Source: Candidatus Delongbacteria bacterium (lineage in GTDB: Bacteria; JAGOEH01). Taken from it: a stretch of 14,516 bases of DNA. Numbering within the stretch: position 1 is the first letter of the stretch; each line of letters opens with the position of its first letter. Of this stretch, positions 1 through 7,658 are shown piece after piece. The stretch lies in the NCBI GenBank assembly GCA_017997825.1, contig JAGOEH010000076.1:1-14516 (forward strand). Direction: 5' to 3'. Made by a program: the position numbers and the translations under genes. The notes below the pieces were generated by a model that worked only from the letters and a program-made list of their open reading frames with translations, was not told where the DNA came from and did not search any database.

Positions 1-127
1 TATCGAAATAATAAAAGGCGGTCAGCCCGATCTGGTCCGATTCATCGACATCGGTTTTATCGATATGGGCTTCGCCCGGCAACTCGGTGTTGCGGCCGGA
101 AGTTGGAATACCGTCACGCTGGCCTTC
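1..127. repeat. Direct repeat copy A at window start (probable assembly end)
   Basis: Bases 1-127 are identical to 612-738 when read base by base. The match runs from the first base of the window to 127 and breaks at 128 (c here, a at 739). The period is 611 bases, which is 2 mod 3, so this copy is read in a different frame from copy B and ends the overlying gene at a stop at 22-24. An exact match of 127 bases, a common maximum k-mer size, anchored at the sequence edge is typical of a de Bruijn graph contig end. A real tandem duplication is possible but would break the gene. Confidence 0.9.
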
Positions 128-2151
128 CATCCGTCGATTTTATCGTAAATCATGACCGGCTGGCTGAATTTGGATGTACCGTAGCCATCGGTGATGATCC
201 CATTGCTCAGGAAGGAGGGATCGGTGGTTCGATAGACCTTATAGCCTTCGAAATCATAGCCGGTAACGATATCATTGGATCGTTCGGCTACATCGTCCCA
301 GTAGATGGTGACAAAACCATCTCCGGCATAGGACCAGACCGTCGGAATATCCGGAGCCTTGGCAAAATTATAGTTATTGTCGTAAATGGTCTGGACGGTA
401 TTTTTGTTACGGATCAGATCCTGTTCGTCTTCCCCAAACAGCAGGGCCAGCGACAAGCGTTCGGTCATGCCGGGATTGAGGGGGAAGTATCCGGTTCCAT
501 AAATGAAATCGCCGTCGATGGGATTTTTATTGGGAATATTGAAGTATCCGGGACGCATCGCCAGCCAGCAGCCTTCGTCGTCTTTGAGACGGACCTTGCC
601 GGAGCCGCCGTTATCGAAATAATAAAAGGCGGTCAGCCCGATCTGGTCCGATTCATCGACATCGGTTTTATCGATATGGGCTTCGCCCGGCAACTCGGTG
701 TTGCGGCCGGAAGTTGGAATACCGTCACGCTGGCCTTCATCAACCGTTTCGAAACTGCCGTCCAGTCCGGTATCATCGGTTTCGGCATTCCAGTCGCCGT
801 CATTGTCGATGCCGTCATCCCGCCGTTCGTCAATCATCAGATTGGCGGTATCCCCGGTCAGATAGTTTTTGGCCAGGTATCCGATATAAAGCGGGGGTTC
901 CCCGGTGGTATCGGAAAGCCCCAAGCCATTGGTTTCATCGATCAAACCATCCAGATCATCATCCAGATTATTGCGTTCGATTTCCTTATACAAGCTGTCC
1001 GGATAGAAGGTCAGGGTATCGCCGTTATAAAAGACCTGAACCGGACTAGTTCCCATAGTGGTCAGGGTCCGTTCGAAGGTTTCATAATTGATCAGGACAA
1101 TGGGAGTGCCGGGAGTCAGGGCCGATCGGGGAGCGAAGAGTTGGTGATCGCGGGTCAGTTGAGTTCCGCCGCCGCCGCCGAATCCGTCACCGTCGTTATC
1201 GATTCCGTCATAGGGGTTACCGGGGCTTTCCAGGAAGGCATAACCGGAATAGGCTACCGGAGAGAATCCCTTGGCGCCGCGATTATCGCCGTCATAGGAA
1301 GAAGTCAGATTCAGATCGCGGTAGAAATCGGCCAGATCATCGTTGGAGTCGCTACCCCCATCATAGGTATTACCGGCGATCCCGCCCATGATCATCCCGA
1401 AGACGGTCTTATCATAGTATTGGGTTCCGTAATTGGTGACCTCATACAACCAGAAAATGCAGTCTTCGGCCAGCGGGTTGGACCACTGCATACCGCGGGC
1501 TGTCATCTGAAGCGCCAAGCCTTTACGGTCGGCATTGAACCGATCGGGGACAAAGGTATACAGGGTTTGAAACTCCTCATCGTAATTATCGTCCATTTTC
1601 CAGAATGATTCCTGATCGGCATTCTGGACATTTTTGCCGAAATAGCCGTTCCATTTGCCCTGCCAGCCCGGATCGACCGGATCGCCGGATTTATCCGGCC
1701 AGGTAGAGGGCCAGGTCTCCGATTGGTGGCTCATGGCCACCAGTGAATCAATCGAGGAAAATCCGGGGAGAGGTTCCCAGCCCCAGAAAATATTGGCATT
1801 CCCCGCCGGGCCATCGTTATCGGAGCGCGGACCGTCCGAAACCACCACCGAATGGACGGTCAGTACCGAATCATTTTTATCCCGCACCTTGATTTCGGCT
1901 CCGACCAGCACGCTGACATCGCCGACATAGACGTGTCCGCTGTTGATGGGCCATTCACAGCCGTAATCCCCAACTTCCGGGATTTCACGGCCGATCATAC
2001 CATAATTATAAAATGAGGTCCGCACCTTGTTCCCGCTGTGCACATTCTTACCCCGCCAGGATTTATCGCTCCGCAGCGAGCTCTGAGCTTGAACGGGTAA
2101 CGGCCATATCGCTGCAACCAACACAATACCGATCAATACCATTGTCCTCAT
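22..2151 (-). CDS. Secreted Asp-loop protein with fibronectin-like region, C-terminus lost
   Basis: I do not recognise a named family. The readable frame is 709 codons. Residues 1-22 form a clear signal peptide (MRTM, hydrophobic core, cut near VQA-QS), so the product is exported. Three Asp-rich loops resemble calcium-binding DxDxDG repeats: GIDNDGDG near 316-323, LDDDLDGLIDE near 396-406 and GIDNDGDW near 447-454. Residues about 600-648 (DIPTVWSYAGDGFVTIYWDD, then GYKVYRTTDPSF) look like a fibronectin type III or similar beta-sandwich strand set. Residues 677-709 are spurious: they come from the out-of-frame repeat at 1-127, so the reliable protein ends near residue 675 and the true C-terminus is not in the window. 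The start is ATG at 2151 with GGAGG five bases upstream. It lies 14 bases downstream of the TonB receptor gene, so it is probably co-transcribed and may be its surface or periplasmic partner (inference). Confidence 0.8.
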   Translation of the reverse strand: MRTMVLIGIVLVAAIWPLPVQAQSSLRSDKSWRGKNVHSGNKVRTSFYNYGMIGREIPEVGDYGCEWPINSGHVYVGDVSVLVGAEIKVRDKNDSVLTVHSVVVSDGPRSDNDGPAGNANIFWGWEPLPGFSSIDSLVAMSHQSETWPSTWPDKSGDPVDPGWQGKWNGYFGKNVQNADQESFWKMDDNYDEEFQTLYTFVPDRFNADRKGLALQMTARGMQWSNPLAEDCIFWLYEVTNYGTQYYDKTVFGMIMGGIAGNTYDGGSDSNDDLADFYRDLNLTSSYDGDNRGAKGFSPVAYSGYAFLESPGNPYDGIDNDGDGFGGGGGTQLTRDHQLFAPRSALTPGTPIVLINYETFERTLTTMGTSPVQVFYNGDTLTFYPDSLYKEIERNNLDDDLDGLIDETNGLGLSDTTGEPPLYIGYLAKNYLTGDTANLMIDERRDDGIDNDGDWNAETDDTGLDGSFETVDEGQRDGIPTSGRNTELPGEAHIDKTDVDESDQIGLTAFYYFDNGGSGKVRLKDDEGCWLAMRPGYFNIPNKNPIDGDFIYGTGYFPLNPGMTERLSLALLFGEDEQDLIRNKNTVQTIYDNNYNFAKAPDIPTVWSYAGDGFVTIYWDDVAERSNDIVTGYDFEGYKVYRTTDPSFLSNGIITDGYGTSKFSQPVMIYDKIDGWKASVTVFQLPAATPSCRAKPISIKPMSMNRTRSG
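612..738. repeat. Direct repeat copy B (in-frame, native copy)
   Basis: Second copy of the 127-base exact repeat. Here it lies in the proper frame of the minus-strand secreted-protein gene and encodes about residues 472-513, an Asp/Glu-rich stretch continuous with the flanking protein. That makes this the native copy, and copy A at the window edge the displaced one. Confidence 0.9.
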
Positions 2152-2165
2152 GAATGCCTCCAGCT

Positions 2166-4907
2166 TTAAAAATTGACCGTTACACCCGCATGGATCTTGC
2201 GAGGCTCGACATAGTTGTTCGGATTGTCCAGATTCTCCTCGATCGTCCCGACTCTGAAATCGGTACTGTTCTCGAAAACCCGGTAATAGGTGTCCTTATC
2301 CGGTTTTCCGGTATCCGAATACACATTGACCGCCCCCTCGGCATCCAGGAGATTGTATACATTGGCAAAAACCATATAACTGAATTTACCGATTTTGAAT
2401 TGCTTGGTAAATTTGAAATCCATCACGAAAATAGTGGGTTTACGGGCCGAATTGGTCGGCAGGCTATACAGGGTGGAGCTTCCCCGGGTTACCCCATATT
2501 GATAGGAAGGGGTATAGGGCTGACCGGACCAGTATTTGGCCAATAGGCTCAGATTATAGCCCTTGAACTGATAACCGGCAAAAACATTCAGGGTATGGCG
2601 CTGGTCATATCCCAAAGGCACCATGTAAATCTTGGGTTCGCTGATAGTCGGCGAGGTATCGTAGGTGATCCCGTCCGCGATCTGAAAGGTGTAATCCAGA
2701 CTGGCAGTGAAACGCTGGCTGAAGTGCTTGCGTAAGGCCAGCACGATTCCGCGTACACTGGCATAATCATAATTATCCATAATCGAGTAGGATCCGATTC
2801 CCTCGGCCACCAGACGCCGGCTTTGGGCGATCCAGTCCCGGATATCCCGATAATAACCCGTGATGTCCAGACTGATATCACTGCCCAACTGCTGCTGCAG
2901 GCCAATCTCATAGGATATGGTTTTTTCGGCATCCAGATCCGGATTCCCGGCGGTGCGGGTATCCCGGGTAATCTTGAATTCCGGATTATCATACAAAAAT
3001 TCGAAGCGGGGCATCTGGAAAAAATGCCCATAAGAAAAATGGATGGTTCCCTTATCGGAAATCGGATAACCGATTCCGATCCGGGGACTGATCTGGTATT
3101 TGGCATCCACATCCTTGTACCAGAAAGTCCGACGTTCCTCCAGACTCATGGCCGCCCATTCCGCTTTCTGCGGATTGTAGATATTGGGATACCGGCTGTC
3201 GGCAAAAATCCGCCCATCGGCATCAAAATAGTCAAAGCGAAGTCCGAGATTGAAAATGATCTCCTTGAACTCCATTTTGTCCTGGAGATAGGCCGAATAG
3301 GAGATCGGTTTGGCCTGATACACATTGTACAGATTGGATTCACCGGTCGGCTCATAAAATATCCAGCCGGTATCCAGAATCCCCGGACTCGATTCGTAGA
3401 TCTGCCGTTCCGAAAAGAGGGAGATATTGGAATAATCCAGGTCATAGTAGCGGGCTTCCAGGCCGCTCTTGATCTGATGCCGATTGGTGATCTGGGAGGT
3501 ATAATCCAGCTTGAAAACATGATAAGCGGTACTGCGTTCAAAGCGGTTCAGATTATTGCCGCCATAAGAGAAAGAATAGGAGGAGGGAGAATCGGAAAAT
3601 TCGGTCGGGGCATAAGTATTGCGGGCATCATCTTCCTGCAGCATTTCTCCCAACAGATAGTCCTCAAAAGCATAATGCTCATAATGGGTGTAATAATGGG
3701 CATAGCGGAATTCATAAAAAGTCCTGGCGGAAAGGGTATGGGTCATCGAAACAATATGGGTGATCCCGTCTTCAAAGCGGGTCAGATTGCCGTCTGGAGT
3801 GAACTTGTAGTAGTGATCGTAGAGTTGGTATTCCCGCTGATTTCCCATGATCTGATAACTCAGATTGAGATTGGGGATAAAATTGAAACTGACTTTAACC
3901 ATATAGGATAGCCGGTCATCATAGGACATGGCGGTAGTTTTCTCATCGCCGGCCAGGCGCCAGGGAGTATACAGATTTTTTCCATAGCGATAGCCGTCAT
4001 CATAATAATAGCGTAGATTGGCAAAAAAGGTTAATTTTTTGGCGCTGAAGGGAATGGGACCTTCCAGATTCCCTTCCAGATTATAGATCGGATTGAAGGC
4101 ATCGATATGGTAAAAGGTATTGTCGCGGGTGGAGACGTAATCCCCGAGGTAGGAGGAGAACTGGCCTTTATAAACCTGGCCGCCGGATTTGGTCACGATA
4201 TTGACGATCCCGGACATAGCCTGGCCGTATTCGGCATTGAAGGTCCCGGTAATCAATTGGAGCTCGGAAACGGTATTGTTTTCGATTCCCTGACCGACAT
4301 TTCCGGAATAGGCATCGGTGATGGGAACTCCGTCAACCCAGTAGGCGACTTCACCTGATTTACCGCCCCGGACATGGAGGCCTCCGCCGGCATCCTTGAT
4401 CAGACCGGCCTGGAGTTCCAGCACATCGCTCATCTCTTCCACCGGCATCTGCTGGATGACCCTATTGTCCACCACTGAGGTGGATGCAGTCAGATCCTTG
4501 CGGATAATATCCTTCTCGGCGATCACCATCACCTCTTTACCGATTTCGAGCGTTTTTTCACTCAGGCTCACATTGAGCGGGGTGGTAAAATCGATGGAAA
4601 CCTTAAGCCTGTGAATGACTTTGGTATCATAACCGATCATACTGACACGGACCGTATAGGAACCGGGAGGGATGTTGTTGATGAAGAACTCACCATCGAA
4701 ATTGGTAGCGGCACCCATTTTTTCAGTCAAAACGATTTCGGTTTTATCGTCAACCCAGACCGCATCCAGCATCACATTGACACCCGGCAACGGATCATTG
4801 CTGACCGCATCCAGGATCCGGCCGGAAATCTTGCCGGTCGTTCCTGCCGTCAGATACGATACCAGACATGATATCATCAGCAGAATAAACCATAATCGTT
4901 TATTCAT
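2166..4907 (-). CDS. TonB-dependent outer-membrane receptor
   Basis: A 913-residue TonB-dependent receptor for energised import across the outer membrane; the substrate cannot be read from the sequence. Residues 1-21 are a signal peptide (MNKRLWFILLMISCLVSYLTA). Residues about 25-107 are a carboxypeptidase-regulatory-like domain (GKISGRILDAVSNDPLPGVN; FINNIPPGSYTVRVSMIGYD). A plug domain follows at about 130-240 (LHVRGGKSGEVAYWVDGVPI; FNAEYGQAMSGIVNIVTKSG). The rest is a beta-barrel with alternating aromatic strands, ending in a short terminal strand with final Phe (HAGVTVNF), as expected for BAM-assembled barrels. The N-terminal extension and the LacI regulator next door fit a glycan or sugar receptor of the SusC-like sort, but no SusD homologue is seen. 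The ATG at 4907 has AAGGAGGG three bases upstream. A LacI-type operator sits 26 bases upstream of the start. Confidence 0.93.
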   Translation of the reverse strand: MNKRLWFILLMISCLVSYLTAGTTGKISGRILDAVSNDPLPGVNVMLDAVWVDDKTEIVLTEKMGAATNFDGEFFINNIPPGSYTVRVSMIGYDTKVIHRLKVSIDFTTPLNVSLSEKTLEIGKEVMVIAEKDIIRKDLTASTSVVDNRVIQQMPVEEMSDVLELQAGLIKDAGGGLHVRGGKSGEVAYWVDGVPITDAYSGNVGQGIENNTVSELQLITGTFNAEYGQAMSGIVNIVTKSGGQVYKGQFSSYLGDYVSTRDNTFYHIDAFNPIYNLEGNLEGPIPFSAKKLTFFANLRYYYDDGYRYGKNLYTPWRLAGDEKTTAMSYDDRLSYMVKVSFNFIPNLNLSYQIMGNQREYQLYDHYYKFTPDGNLTRFEDGITHIVSMTHTLSARTFYEFRYAHYYTHYEHYAFEDYLLGEMLQEDDARNTYAPTEFSDSPSSYSFSYGGNNLNRFERSTAYHVFKLDYTSQITNRHQIKSGLEARYYDLDYSNISLFSERQIYESSPGILDTGWIFYEPTGESNLYNVYQAKPISYSAYLQDKMEFKEIIFNLGLRFDYFDADGRIFADSRYPNIYNPQKAEWAAMSLEERRTFWYKDVDAKYQISPRIGIGYPISDKGTIHFSYGHFFQMPRFEFLYDNPEFKITRDTRTAGNPDLDAEKTISYEIGLQQQLGSDISLDITGYYRDIRDWIAQSRRLVAEGIGSYSIMDNYDYASVRGIVLALRKHFSQRFTASLDYTFQIADGITYDTSPTISEPKIYMVPLGYDQRHTLNVFAGYQFKGYNLSLLAKYWSGQPYTPSYQYGVTRGSSTLYSLPTNSARKPTIFVMDFKFTKQFKIGKFSYMVFANVYNLLDAEGAVNVYSDTGKPDKDTYYRVFENSTDFRVGTIEENLDNPNNYVEPRKIHAGVTVNF

Positions 4908-4932
4908 TCTCCCTCCTTGAAGATGGTCTATT

Positions 4933-4946
4933 TGTAATCGGTTTCA
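4933..4946. promoter_or_regulatory. Probable LacI-family operator upstream of the receptor gene
   Basis: TGTAATCGGTTTCA fits the LacI/CcpA-type consensus TGWAANCGNTNWCA at every fixed position. The surrounding 17 bases TTTGTAATCG[A/G]TTTCAT recur upstream of lacI (6047-6063) with one difference. It lies in the 46-base gap between the lacI stop and the receptor start, so a bound repressor could block the receptor operon or stop read-through. I did not find a clear -35/-10 pair for the receptor gene itself. Confidence 0.75.
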
Positions 4947-4953
4947 TAATGAC

Positions 4954-5976
4954 TCAGCTCCTGGGATTAGCGGTCGAATCCCGGATAATCAGGTTGGTTT
5001 TGTTGATGACCTGCTGGGGAATGATCTGTTTGGTGGTGATGGCTTCATTCAGCAGGGCGGCTGCCGAATAGCCCAACTGGGTGATTCCCTGGTCGACGGT
5101 CGTAATGGACGGGTAGACATAAGCCGAAAACCGGATATTATCAAAACCGACCACCGAGATATCGCGGGGAATCTGATACCCGGCCTGCATCAAACCGCCG
5201 GCCGCTCCGATAGCCATCATGTCGCTGCAGCAAAACAAAGCCGTTAACGATGGATTCCGTTTAACGAAATCGACGATCCCTCCCTGACATTTTTCAACAC
5301 TGTAATCCCCCTGAAAAATAAAGGAGCGATTCATCGGAATCCCGACATCCTTGAGCGCCTGGCGATAGCCCAGCAATCGTTCCTCCGAATCATACTGACC
5401 GGAATACCCGGTCAACAACCCGATCTGACGGTGTCCCAGATCAATCAAATACCTGACGGCCCGATAGGCGCCGGCCTGACTGTCGGAATTGACGGTATAA
5501 ATGGTATCCAGTCCGATATTGTCGCCGACCAGCACAATCGGAATCCGGGTAGAAAGCGATTTGAGTTCGGACCGGATCCGGTCGGTATTATAAGATCCAA
5601 GCAGCATCAATCCGTCGATCTTCTTGCTGATGAAATAATTCAGCAGCTCGAGTTCATTCTTCATTCCGCCCGAAATCGCAGCCAGCATGATGTTAAAGTA
5701 TTTATTGGTAAAATAATCCTCAATCGATGAAATAATCTCGGAGAAAAAAGGAGAATTGATTTCATACACAATTATCCCGATACTCCGTGAGCTTTTCTTT
5801 TTCAAAGAACGAGCAAATACATCCGGAACATAGTTCATTTCCCTCATCACCTGATGAACGTAATCCCGGGTTTCTCCTTTAACATTCTTGTTATCGTTCA
5901 GCACACGCGAAACCGTAGCCACCGACAATCCCGTATGATTGGCAATATCGTATATCGTGACCTTCTTCGATTTCAA
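4954..5976 (-). CDS. LacI-family transcriptional repressor
   Basis: A 340-residue LacI/GalR-family regulator of full usual length. The N-terminal helix-turn-helix is at about 6-28 (VTIYDIANHTGLSVATVSRV), with hinge helix ARSLKKKSS near 59-67. A periplasmic-binding-protein-like effector domain follows (SIGIIVYEINSPFFSEII; SVVGFDNIRFSAYVYPSITT). The recognition helix resembles that of CcpA (ATVSRV-N), which agrees with the CcpA-like palindromes at 4933-4946 and 6049-6062. The start is TTG at 5976-5974, with AAAGGTGG a few bases upstream. The nearest upstream ATG (6002) is in another frame, so TTG is the best start. Placement directly before the TonB receptor and the two operators indicate local, autoregulated control of uptake. 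The effector is probably a sugar by family precedent. Confidence 0.93.
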   Translation of the reverse strand: MKSKKVTIYDIANHTGLSVATVSRVLNDNKNVKGETRDYVHQVMREMNYVPDVFARSLKKKSSRSIGIIVYEINSPFFSEIISSIEDYFTNKYFNIMLAAISGGMKNELELLNYFISKKIDGLMLLGSYNTDRIRSELKSLSTRIPIVLVGDNIGLDTIYTVNSDSQAGAYRAVRYLIDLGHRQIGLLTGYSGQYDSEERLLGYRQALKDVGIPMNRSFIFQGDYSVEKCQGGIVDFVKRNPSLTALFCCSDMMAIGAAGGLMQAGYQIPRDISVVGFDNIRFSAYVYPSITTVDQGITQLGYSAAALLNEAITTKQIIPQQVINKTNLIIRDSTANPRS

Positions 5977-5995
5977 TTCCCCACCTTTCTTTTCC

Positions 5996-6015
5996 CGGCA
6001 TGGACAGCAATGCCG
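5996..6015 (-). promoter_or_regulatory. Small hairpin in the lacI leader
   Basis: CGGCAT at 5996-6001 pairs with ATGCCG at 6010-6015 (6-bp perfect stem, 8-base loop). It lies in the predicted roughly 85-base lacI leader, just upstream of the ribosome site. It has no T-run, so it is not a terminator. A role in lacI translation is speculative. Confidence 0.35.
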
Positions 6016-6048
6016 AAAGGTTTAGAGCGTCATGAAATAAGTATGTTT

Positions 6049-6062
6049 TGTAATCGATTTCA
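6049..6062. promoter_or_regulatory. Probable LacI-family operator at the lacI transcription start
   Basis: TGTAATCGATTTCA is a near-perfect 14-bp palindrome centred on CG and fits TGWAANCGNTNWCA. It starts about five bases downstream of the predicted lacI -10 box and would cover the transcription start, the usual position for steric repression. With the sister site at 4933-4946 it supports autorepression. The flanks also carry ATGAAAT at 6032-6038 facing ATTTCAT at 6057-6063. Confidence 0.8.
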
Positions 6063-6067
6063 TTTCT

Positions 6068-6096
6068 AAAATAAATCAAAAATTCCCCCCTGTCAA
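6068..6096 (-). promoter_or_regulatory. Sigma70-type promoter for lacI with UP-like A/T tract
   Basis: On the minus strand, TTGACA (6096-6091) is followed by a 17-base spacer and TATTTT (6073-6068), four of six bases of the -10 consensus. Directly upstream of the -35 (6097-6117) the minus strand is nearly pure A/T with two A-runs, like an UP element. The predicted start is near 6061, inside the operator. Confidence 0.75.
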
Positions 6097-6264
6097 GTAA
6101 TTTTTTTATTTTTTTTTCATGAAACCAATTCTGCATCTCTCCGGTTATCCTTTGGTTACAGCCCCCCAAACACTCCCCAATTTCCCATGAAAAAACCCAA
6201 AGAATTCCTTGGATTTATAGGGACTGCTTTCATTCCGGAGTCTTTCTCCCTGCAAAATTTTAAC

Positions 6265-6293
6265 TTGACTTTTAATCACCGCTTGACTATAAT
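6265..6293 (+). promoter_or_regulatory. Strong sigma70-type promoter for the PAS/GH3/kinase operon
   Basis: TTGACT at 6265-6270, a 17-base spacer and a perfect TATAAT at 6288-6293. Transcription should start near 6300, about 38 bases before the first start codon. CTTGACT occurs twice here (6264-6270 and 6282-6288). No sequence like the two LacI operators is visible within the promoter or leader. Confidence 0.85.
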
Positions 6294-6337
6294 TTTAGGA
6301 GATTTCTGTTCCCGACAATCGCTCAAAGGAACCTGCC

Positions 6338-6589
6338 ATGACCTATGATATGATCCCGGATTCGCATTTTGTATATAGTCTTTTGGAAGCCTCTCCGGAC
6401 ATGTTTTTCGTGTATGATTTACCGATGAAAGCCTATCGTTTTGCCAGTCATGGAGTCACCGAAATTTTGGGCTATCAGGTGGACGATGTACTCACCATGC
6501 AGTTTAATTTCATGGAACAATTGCTCCATCCCGACAACAAGAGCAAACCAGGAGACGGACTGAAATGGCTTACTCATTGGAACAAATGA
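6338..6589 (+). CDS. Short PAS-domain protein or truncated PAS remnant
   Basis: An 83-residue ORF. Residues about 12-66 match the first half of a PAS fold: LLEASPDMFFVYDLPMKAYR, then VTEILGYQVDD and a terminal MEQLLHPDN. This is the usual PAS run of sensor kinases and PAS-containing regulators. The second half of the domain (the later beta strands) and any output domain are absent, and after residue about 66 the sequence no longer looks PAS-like. The ATG at 6338 has AAAGGA upstream and lies about 38 bases after a strong promoter, so it may be translated. Its last 25 bases overlap the start of the GH3 gene. The most likely explanation is the 5' remnant of a PAS regulator gene whose promoter now drives the GH3 gene; a short functional PAS protein is the alternative. 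Confidence 0.6.
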   Translation: MTYDMIPDSHFVYSLLEASPDMFFVYDLPMKAYRFASHGVTEILGYQVDDVLTMQFNFMEQLLHPDNKSKPGDGLKWLTHWNK

Positions 6590-7641
6590 TTGGACAAATG
6601 GTGATTGTCGGATTTCGTTCACCCTATTTAGCGGCGGATTCGCCGATTTTGCGGTCGATCCGGGAACACGGAATCAGCGGAGTTTATCTGACGGACAATG
6701 ACAAGCCTTGGGGGAGCGGATTGGGTAATATTGTCTCTCCCAGCCAGTTTAGCCGCCTTAACCATACCCTACAACAGCAGCGTCGGGAATCGGGCAATCC
6801 GTGGCCCCTGTTCATCACGATGGATGCCGAGGGAGGAATCATCATCCGGTTGAAGGAAAAGTACGGATTTCCGGCCACGCTTTCAGCCTTCGAGCTGGGG
6901 CGGCAGGATCAGCCCGAACTGACCCGGCGTCAATCCGATCAGATTGCTCAGCTTCTGGCTTCGAGCGGGGTCAACTTCAACTTTGTTCCGGTATTGGACC
7001 TGAACATCAATCCGGCCAATCCGGCCATCGGCGCCAAACAGCGTAGCTTTTCGGACGATCCGGAACGGGTGGTCCGACATGCCGTCGAGGTAATCCAGGC
7101 CCATCATGATCATAATATCCTATGCTGCGCCAAACACTTTCCCGGCCACGGCAGCGCTCCCCACGATACCCATCTGGGAATGGTGGACTGCAGCCGTTTC
7201 TGGTCCGAAAAGGAACTGATTCCCTACCGCCGTCTTATTGAACGCCGCATACTGGATGCGGTAATGATTTCCCATCTCTATAACCGAAAACTGGATCCGG
7301 ACTATCCGGCCACCCTTTCGCGGCGTCATATTACGGGCCTACTGCGCGACCAATTGGGATTCGAAGGACTGATCATCTCAGACGATATCAGCATGGGCGC
7401 ACTCCATAATTATTACAGCTATCAAAAAACCATCGAACTGGCTCTGAACGCCGGCATCGACATCCTGCTGCACAGCAATGTCTCCTTTTACCAGCCCGAT
7501 CTGGGCCAACAGATTGTTCACATTGTCCGAAATCTGGTTGAAACCGGCCGGGTCAGACCGGAGATAATCGAAACCGCCTTTCGGCGGATCATCGTTTATA
7601 AACAAAACTTCTACCGGCCCGCGAAACACTCAATCAACTAA
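6565..7641 (+). CDS. GH3 beta-N-acetylhexosaminidase, NagZ-like
   Basis: A 358-residue single-domain glycoside hydrolase family 3 enzyme, predicted to remove terminal beta-linked N-acetylglucosamine. Landmarks in order: SLEQMIGQMVIVGF at 4-17, MDAEGG at 86-91, KHFPGHG at 190-196 followed by D201-T-H203 (the loop carrying the NagZ general acid/base His), MISHLYN at 234-240, and GLIISDDISMGAL at 268-280 with the likely nucleophile Asp273. There is no signal peptide and no C-terminal beta-sandwich or beta-lactamase-like domain, so it should act in the cytoplasm like NagZ in muropeptide recycling. The ATG at 6565 follows AGGAGA and matches the usual family N-terminus. The gene overlaps the PAS ORF by 25 bases and is followed 17 bases later by an N-acetylglucosamine kinase-like gene, which supports an amino-sugar substrate. 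Exact substrate (muropeptide or chitooligosaccharide) is unknown. Confidence 0.9.
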   Translation: MAYSLEQMIGQMVIVGFRSPYLAADSPILRSIREHGISGVYLTDNDKPWGSGLGNIVSPSQFSRLNHTLQQQRRESGNPWPLFITMDAEGGIIIRLKEKYGFPATLSAFELGRQDQPELTRRQSDQIAQLLASSGVNFNFVPVLDLNINPANPAIGAKQRSFSDDPERVVRHAVEVIQAHHDHNILCCAKHFPGHGSAPHDTHLGMVDCSRFWSEKELIPYRRLIERRILDAVMISHLYNRKLDPDYPATLSRRHITGLLRDQLGFEGLIISDDISMGALHNYYSYQKTIELALNAGIDILLHSNVSFYQPDLGQQIVHIVRNLVETGRVRPEIIETAFRRIIVYKQNFYRPAKHSIN

Positions 7642-7658
7642 CCCCATAAGGAAGAATC

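Larger units (their letters stand above)
5977..6337. other. Divergent intergenic control region between lacI and the PAS/GH3 operon
   Basis: This 361-base stretch has no supportable gene. From left to right it holds the lacI ribosome site, a small GC-rich inverted repeat, the LacI operator, the lacI promoter with an A/T tract upstream of it, a run of little apparent content from about 6125 to 6195, an imperfect palindrome at 6197-6212, and the plus-strand promoter. The short ORFs across it have no recognisable protein features and I treat them as chance. Confidence 0.8.

Noticed and set aside
103-1608. 501-codon plus-strand ORF opposite the secreted-protein gene
   Set aside because: Its product is Ile/Gly/Val-rich and lacks family motifs, as expected for the reverse complement of an Asp-rich gene. 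The minus-strand gene has a signal peptide, a ribosome site and operon context.
2823-3911. 362-codon plus-strand ORF inside the TonB receptor gene
   Set aside because: It is antisense to a clear 913-residue receptor and has no ribosome site or recognisable domain.
6097-6117. T-rich tract as an intrinsic terminator
   Set aside because: No GC-rich hairpin precedes it on the plus strand. On the minus strand it fits an UP-like element directly before the lacI -35 box.
5891-6169. Minus-strand 92-codon ORF across the lacI start region
   Set aside because: It lies in another frame over the lacI promoter, operator and helix-turn-helix codons and has no protein features.
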